Part shown: piece after piece, positions 61,083 to 64,000 of the stretch
How positions within the stretch are numbered: the first letter of the stretch is position 1
Layout of the letters: the number at the start of each line of letters is the position of its first letter
Assembly (NCBI GenBank): GCA_018401995.1
Contig: JAGYJR010000004.1
Coordinates: 82,138-146,137, forward strand
DNA from: Flavobacterium sp.
GTDB taxonomy: Bacteria > Bacteroidota > Bacteroidia > Flavobacteriales > Flavobacteriaceae
Length of the DNA: 64,000 nt
Direction: 5' to 3'
Position numbers and translations under genes: made by a program
Notes under the pieces: generated by a model
Told to the model about the DNA's origin: nothing
The model's input: only the letters and a program-made list of their open reading frames with translations
Database searches by the model: none

Positions 61083-62858
61083 ATGGAAAATTTGCTTTCA
61101 AAAATTAACAACCCAACCGATTTAAGGAAACTTCCTGAAAATCAATTAGCCCAATTAGCCCAAGAATTGAGAGACTTTATCATTGATATAGTTTCCAAAA
61201 AAGAAGGGCATTTGGGTGCTAGCTTGGGTGTGGTTGAATTAACGATTGCCTTGCATTACGTTTTTAATACGCCAGAAGATTTGTTGGTTTGGGATGTAGG
61301 TCATCAAGCTTACGGGCATAAGATTTTAACCGAAAGACGTGACATTTTTCATACCAATCGCGAACTAAATGGAATTTCAGGTTTTCCAAAACGTGATGAA
61401 AGTAATTATGATGCTTTTGGTGTTGGCCATTCTTCAACTTCTATTTCGGCAGCACTTGGCATGGCTTTGGCTTCTCAATTAAAAGGAGAAGTTGACAAAC
61501 AACATATTGCGGTTATTGGTGATGCTTCGATTGCTAGCGGAATGGCTTTTGAAGGTTTGAATCATGCTGGAGTTACCGATGCAAATTTATTGGTAATTTT
61601 AAATGATAATGCCATTGGAATTGATCCAAGCATTGGTGCTTTGAAAAACTATTTAACTTCGGTTAAAGAAGGAAAAAATCCGAAACAAAACAATATCATC
61701 AAATCCTTGAATTTTGATTATTCAGGACCGATTGACGGACATGATTTACCTAAATTACTTCTGGAATTAGAACGATTAAAAAAGGTAAAAGGTCCTAAAT
61801 TTTTGCATGTGATTACTACCAAAGGAAAAGGTTTACAATTAGCCGAAGAAGATCAAGTGAAATATCATGCTCCAGGAAAATTTGATGCCGAAACTGGAAA
61901 AATTCACCCAAAAGACGAATCACATTTACCGCCGAAATTTCAAGATGTTTTCGGACATACATTGGTAGAATTAGCAAGAAAAAATGAAAAAATCATTGGA
62001 ATTACTCCAGCTATGCCTACAGGAAGTTCGATGAAATATATGATGGAAGCTTTTCCAAAACGCGCTTTTGACGTTGGGATAGCAGAACAACATGCCGTAA
62101 CCTTGGCCGCTGGAATGGCCACACAAGGAATGGTAGTTTTTTGTAATATCTATTCCACTTTTTTACAACGAGCTTATGACCAAGTAATTCATGATGTAGC
62201 TTTGCAAAATTTGCCTGTTATTTTTTGCTTGGATAGAGCGGGTTTGGTAGGTGAAGATGGCGCCACACATCATGGTGTTTTTGATATAGCGTATTTTAAT
62301 TGTATTCCTAATTTAATTATTGCGGCACCAAGAGACGAAATCGAGTTAAGAAACTTGATGTTTACAGCTTCTGAAAGTTTAAATCATCCGATTGCTATTC
62401 GTTATCCTAGAGGAAGAGGCGAAAATATAAATTGGCAACAACCGTTTGAAAAAATTGAAATTGGTAGAATAACCCAACTTCAAAAAGGAACAAAAGTGGC
62501 TATTTTATCAACTGGAACCATTGGAAATAATGTAACGAAAGCGTTAAGTGAAATTGAGAATATGAGTTTATTTTCGCATTATCATTTTCCGTTTGTAAAA
62601 CCTTTGAATATAAAAGAAATTACGAATATAATTACTTCACACAATTACATTATAACCATAGAAGATGGCGTAATTACTGGTGGTTTTGGGGAGCAAATTA
62701 ATTCGATTATGATTCGGCAAAATTTACAAAAGCCAATAAAAAACCTAGGAATTCCTGATTCTTTTATAGAACATGGAACAGTTTTTGAGCTACAACAAAT
62801 TTGTAAAATAGACGTTACTAATTTAATTCAACTATTTAATACCTTTCAACATGACTAA
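61083..62858 (+). CDS. dxs: 1-deoxy-D-xylulose-5-phosphate synthase
   Basis: Thiamine-diphosphate enzyme of 591 residues joining pyruvate and glyceraldehyde 3-phosphate to DXP. Blocks include VWDVGHQAYGHKILTERRD, the TPP motif GDASIASGMAFEGLNHAG ending in NDN, KGKGLQLAEEDQVKYHA and DVGIAEQHAVTLAAGMA with the catalytic Glu. DXP feeds vitamin B6 and thiamine synthesis and the MEP isoprenoid route. Since mevalonate-pathway genes are also present, the cofactor role may be the main one here. The start at 61083 (MENLLSKINN) fits the -7 element. The stop overlaps the next start by 8 bp. Confidence 0.95.
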   Translation: MENLLSKINNPTDLRKLPENQLAQLAQELRDFIIDIVSKKEGHLGASLGVVELTIALHYVFNTPEDLLVWDVGHQAYGHKILTERRDIFHTNRELNGISGFPKRDESNYDAFGVGHSSTSISAALGMALASQLKGEVDKQHIAVIGDASIASGMAFEGLNHAGVTDANLLVILNDNAIGIDPSIGALKNYLTSVKEGKNPKQNNIIKSLNFDYSGPIDGHDLPKLLLELERLKKVKGPKFLHVITTKGKGLQLAEEDQVKYHAPGKFDAETGKIHPKDESHLPPKFQDVFGHTLVELARKNEKIIGITPAMPTGSSMKYMMEAFPKRAFDVGIAEQHAVTLAAGMATQGMVVFCNIYSTFLQRAYDQVIHDVALQNLPVIFCLDRAGLVGEDGATHHGVFDIAYFNCIPNLIIAAPRDEIELRNLMFTASESLNHPIAIRYPRGRGENINWQQPFEKIEIGRITQLQKGTKVAILSTGTIGNNVTKALSEIENMSLFSHYHFPFVKPLNIKEITNIITSHNYIITIEDGVITGGFGEQINSIMIRQNLQKPIKNLGIPDSFIEHGTVFELQQICKIDVTNLIQLFNTFQHD

Positions 62859-63792
62859 AAAAGCCTTTATCATAGGATTTTTATTTATGCTTTTTCAAGC
62901 CAATGCACAAATTATCGAAACTACCTTACCTGATACAATTTCAAATTGGGAAAAGAAAAACAGAGTAGGCCTAGATTTATCTCAAATCAGCTTTGTTAAT
63001 TGGAATGCAGGAGGAAATAATTCAATTTCAGGGTTATTACGAGGGAATTTTCAAAGAAATTACACAAAAGGAAACTTAACTTGGAGTAATGAATTAATTT
63101 TTCGTTACGGTATTAACAAGCAAGAAGATCGAGAAGTAAGAAAAACGGATGATCAATTTCAGGTGAATTCAAATTTTGGTTACAAAAAAGATAGTACTTC
63201 AAATTGGTTTTACGCAGGAAGATTTAGTTTTCAAACGCAATTTGCGAATGGTTATGCTTACCCAAATACTGATTTAGCTATATCTCGACCATTTGCTCCT
63301 GCATATATTTTCCTAGGTATTGGTTCTGAATATTCTCGAAAAGATTTAAATCTAAATGTTTATTTATCACCATTAACACAAAAAACAACATTAGTTTTTG
63401 ATCAACGATTAGCCAATCAAGGTGCTTTTGGTGTTGATAAAGCTGTTGTTGATACCGATGGAAATATAATTAAAGAAGGTAAGTTATATAGGAATGAAAT
63501 TGGTATATTAATCACTAACCAATGGAAAAAAGAAGTTTATAAAAATATGAATCTTGAACATAGAGTTAGCTTGTACACCGATTATTTAAATAACTTTGGC
63601 AACATTGACGTTGACTGGCAATTGCAATTAGAAATGGTAGTCAATCAATATGTAAAAGCCAATATTGGCACTCATATTGTTTATGATGATGATATCAAAG
63701 CAAAAGAGGAAGTTAATGGCGAACAAGTTATTGTGGGACCAAAAATTCAATTGAAACAATTACTTGGCGTAGGAGTTGTATATGAATTTTAA
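62851..63792 (+). CDS. DUF3078-family secreted or outer-membrane protein
   Basis: Protein of 313 residues with a signal peptide (AFIIGFLFMLFQANAQ). The remainder is strand-rich and ends in a terminal Phe (VGVVYEF), as in outer-membrane barrels; VGLDLSQISFVNWNAGGNNS and KRNYTKGN-like segments match the DUF3078 pattern. No function is known. It overlaps dxs by 8 bp, so the two are cotranscribed, but no functional link is apparent. Confidence 0.82.
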   Translation: MTKKAFIIGFLFMLFQANAQIIETTLPDTISNWEKKNRVGLDLSQISFVNWNAGGNNSISGLLRGNFQRNYTKGNLTWSNELIFRYGINKQEDREVRKTDDQFQVNSNFGYKKDSTSNWFYAGRFSFQTQFANGYAYPNTDLAISRPFAPAYIFLGIGSEYSRKDLNLNVYLSPLTQKTTLVFDQRLANQGAFGVDKAVVDTDGNIIKEGKLYRNEIGILITNQWKKEVYKNMNLEHRVSLYTDYLNNFGNIDVDWQLQLEMVVNQYVKANIGTHIVYDDDIKAKEEVNGEQVIVGPKIQLKQLLGVGVVYEF

Positions 63793-63829
63793 AAAGAAAA
63801 ACCTGCTTTAGCAGGTTTTTCTTTTTTTT
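63791..63829 (+). terminator. Terminator of dxs-DUF3078
   Basis: AAAAAGAAAAACCTGC (63791-63806) pairs perfectly with GCAGGTTTTTCTTTTT (63811-63826) around TTTA, followed by more T. The stem overlaps the stop codon's last bases. Confidence 0.9.
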
Positions 63830-63840
63830 GTAAAATACTA

Positions 63841-64000
63841 TTAATTTAAAATTACTTTAGTTGAGTATGACAAATTATCTCCGTTAATTTTTAAAAGATA
63901 TATACCTTTTTGAAATTGACCAATATTAACAGTTTTATTATCCAAACTTGAAGCAGATTCAGAATAAACTTTTCTTCCGTTTAAATCATATAATTCAATT
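63841..64000 (-). CDS. C-terminal end of a T9SS type A substrate (cut by the window edge)
   Basis: Only the last 52 residues and the stop are visible. They read IELYDLNGRKVYSESASS, then VNIGQFQKGIYLLKING and end STKVILN. This is the type A T9SS sorting domain: LYDLxGRxV, a GxYxLxI strand and a terminal KVILN. The catalytic or adhesive part of the protein lies beyond the window. Confidence 0.85.
   Translation of the reverse strand, partial: IELYDLNGRKVYSESASSLDNKTVNIGQFQKGIYLLKINGDNLSYSTKVILN

Overview
The window reads as chromosomal DNA of a Flavobacterium-like bacterium (phylum Bacteroidota, family Flavobacteriaceae). The grounds are a low G+C composition, lipoprotein and type IX secretion (T9SS) sorting domains, the gliding genes gldD and gldE, a mevalonate pathway, and no consistent Shine-Dalgarno sites. 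Many genes also carry the Bacteroidota -7 promoter element TANNTTTG. Apart from one damaged gene at the left edge, the content is ordinary core chromosome. I see no rRNA operon, insertion sequence, prophage or CRISPR array.

Layout. 1-2952: dipeptidyl peptidase IV followed by a broken POT-family peptide transporter. 3074-7471: a large orphan hybrid histidine kinase. 7513-9749: HMG-CoA reductase and a GYDIA-type GHMP kinase. 9754-12117: a secreted T9SS nuclease. 12205-12277: tRNA-Phe. 12401-17854: pantothenate kinase, an outer-membrane barrel, a TPR protein, LptC, a small membrane protein and a CorC/GldE-like protein. 17942-20044: a PpiD-type periplasmic foldase. 20092-21791: umuDC. 21841-26154: a 1437-residue T9SS adhesin-like protein. 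26257-29397: lepA and a dus gene. 29502-33962: an NTF2-like protein, an rRNA pseudouridine synthase, a UbiA-type prenyltransferase, mevalonate kinase and diphosphomevalonate decarboxylase. 34045-38302: tspO and three lipoproteins, two of them LPP20-like. 38280-40694: a flavoprotein, a glycerophosphodiesterase and a small lipoprotein. 40741-41902: tRNA-Leu, rpmA and rplU. 42093-45479: an M16 peptidase pair. 45528-46846: an EamA exporter and an HMA-domain lipoprotein. 46932-52610: gldD, gldE, ssb, mutY, HU, a 30-residue basic protein and RNase G. 52646-60491: pbpC and alpha-2-macroglobulin. 60600-63792: tadA, dxs and a DUF3078 protein. 63841-64000: the end of another T9SS substrate.

How the genes work together. 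Isoprenoid synthesis is represented by four mevalonate-route enzymes in two clusters, one of them next to a prenyltransferase. dxs is also present, and may serve vitamin B6 and thiamine synthesis rather than isoprenoids. Envelope assembly is the other main theme: LptC, PpiD, GldD/E, PBP1C with its macroglobulin, M16 peptidases and T9SS cargo.

The least explained items are a divergent LPP20 lipoprotein trio, a tiny basic protein between HU and RNase G, a leader ORF with a strong Shine-Dalgarno overlapping the lepA start, the helix-hairpin-helix extension of ribosomal protein L21, and several intergenic palindromic repeats, one flanked by a 7-bp direct repeat. All functions are judged from sequence alone; no database search was possible.
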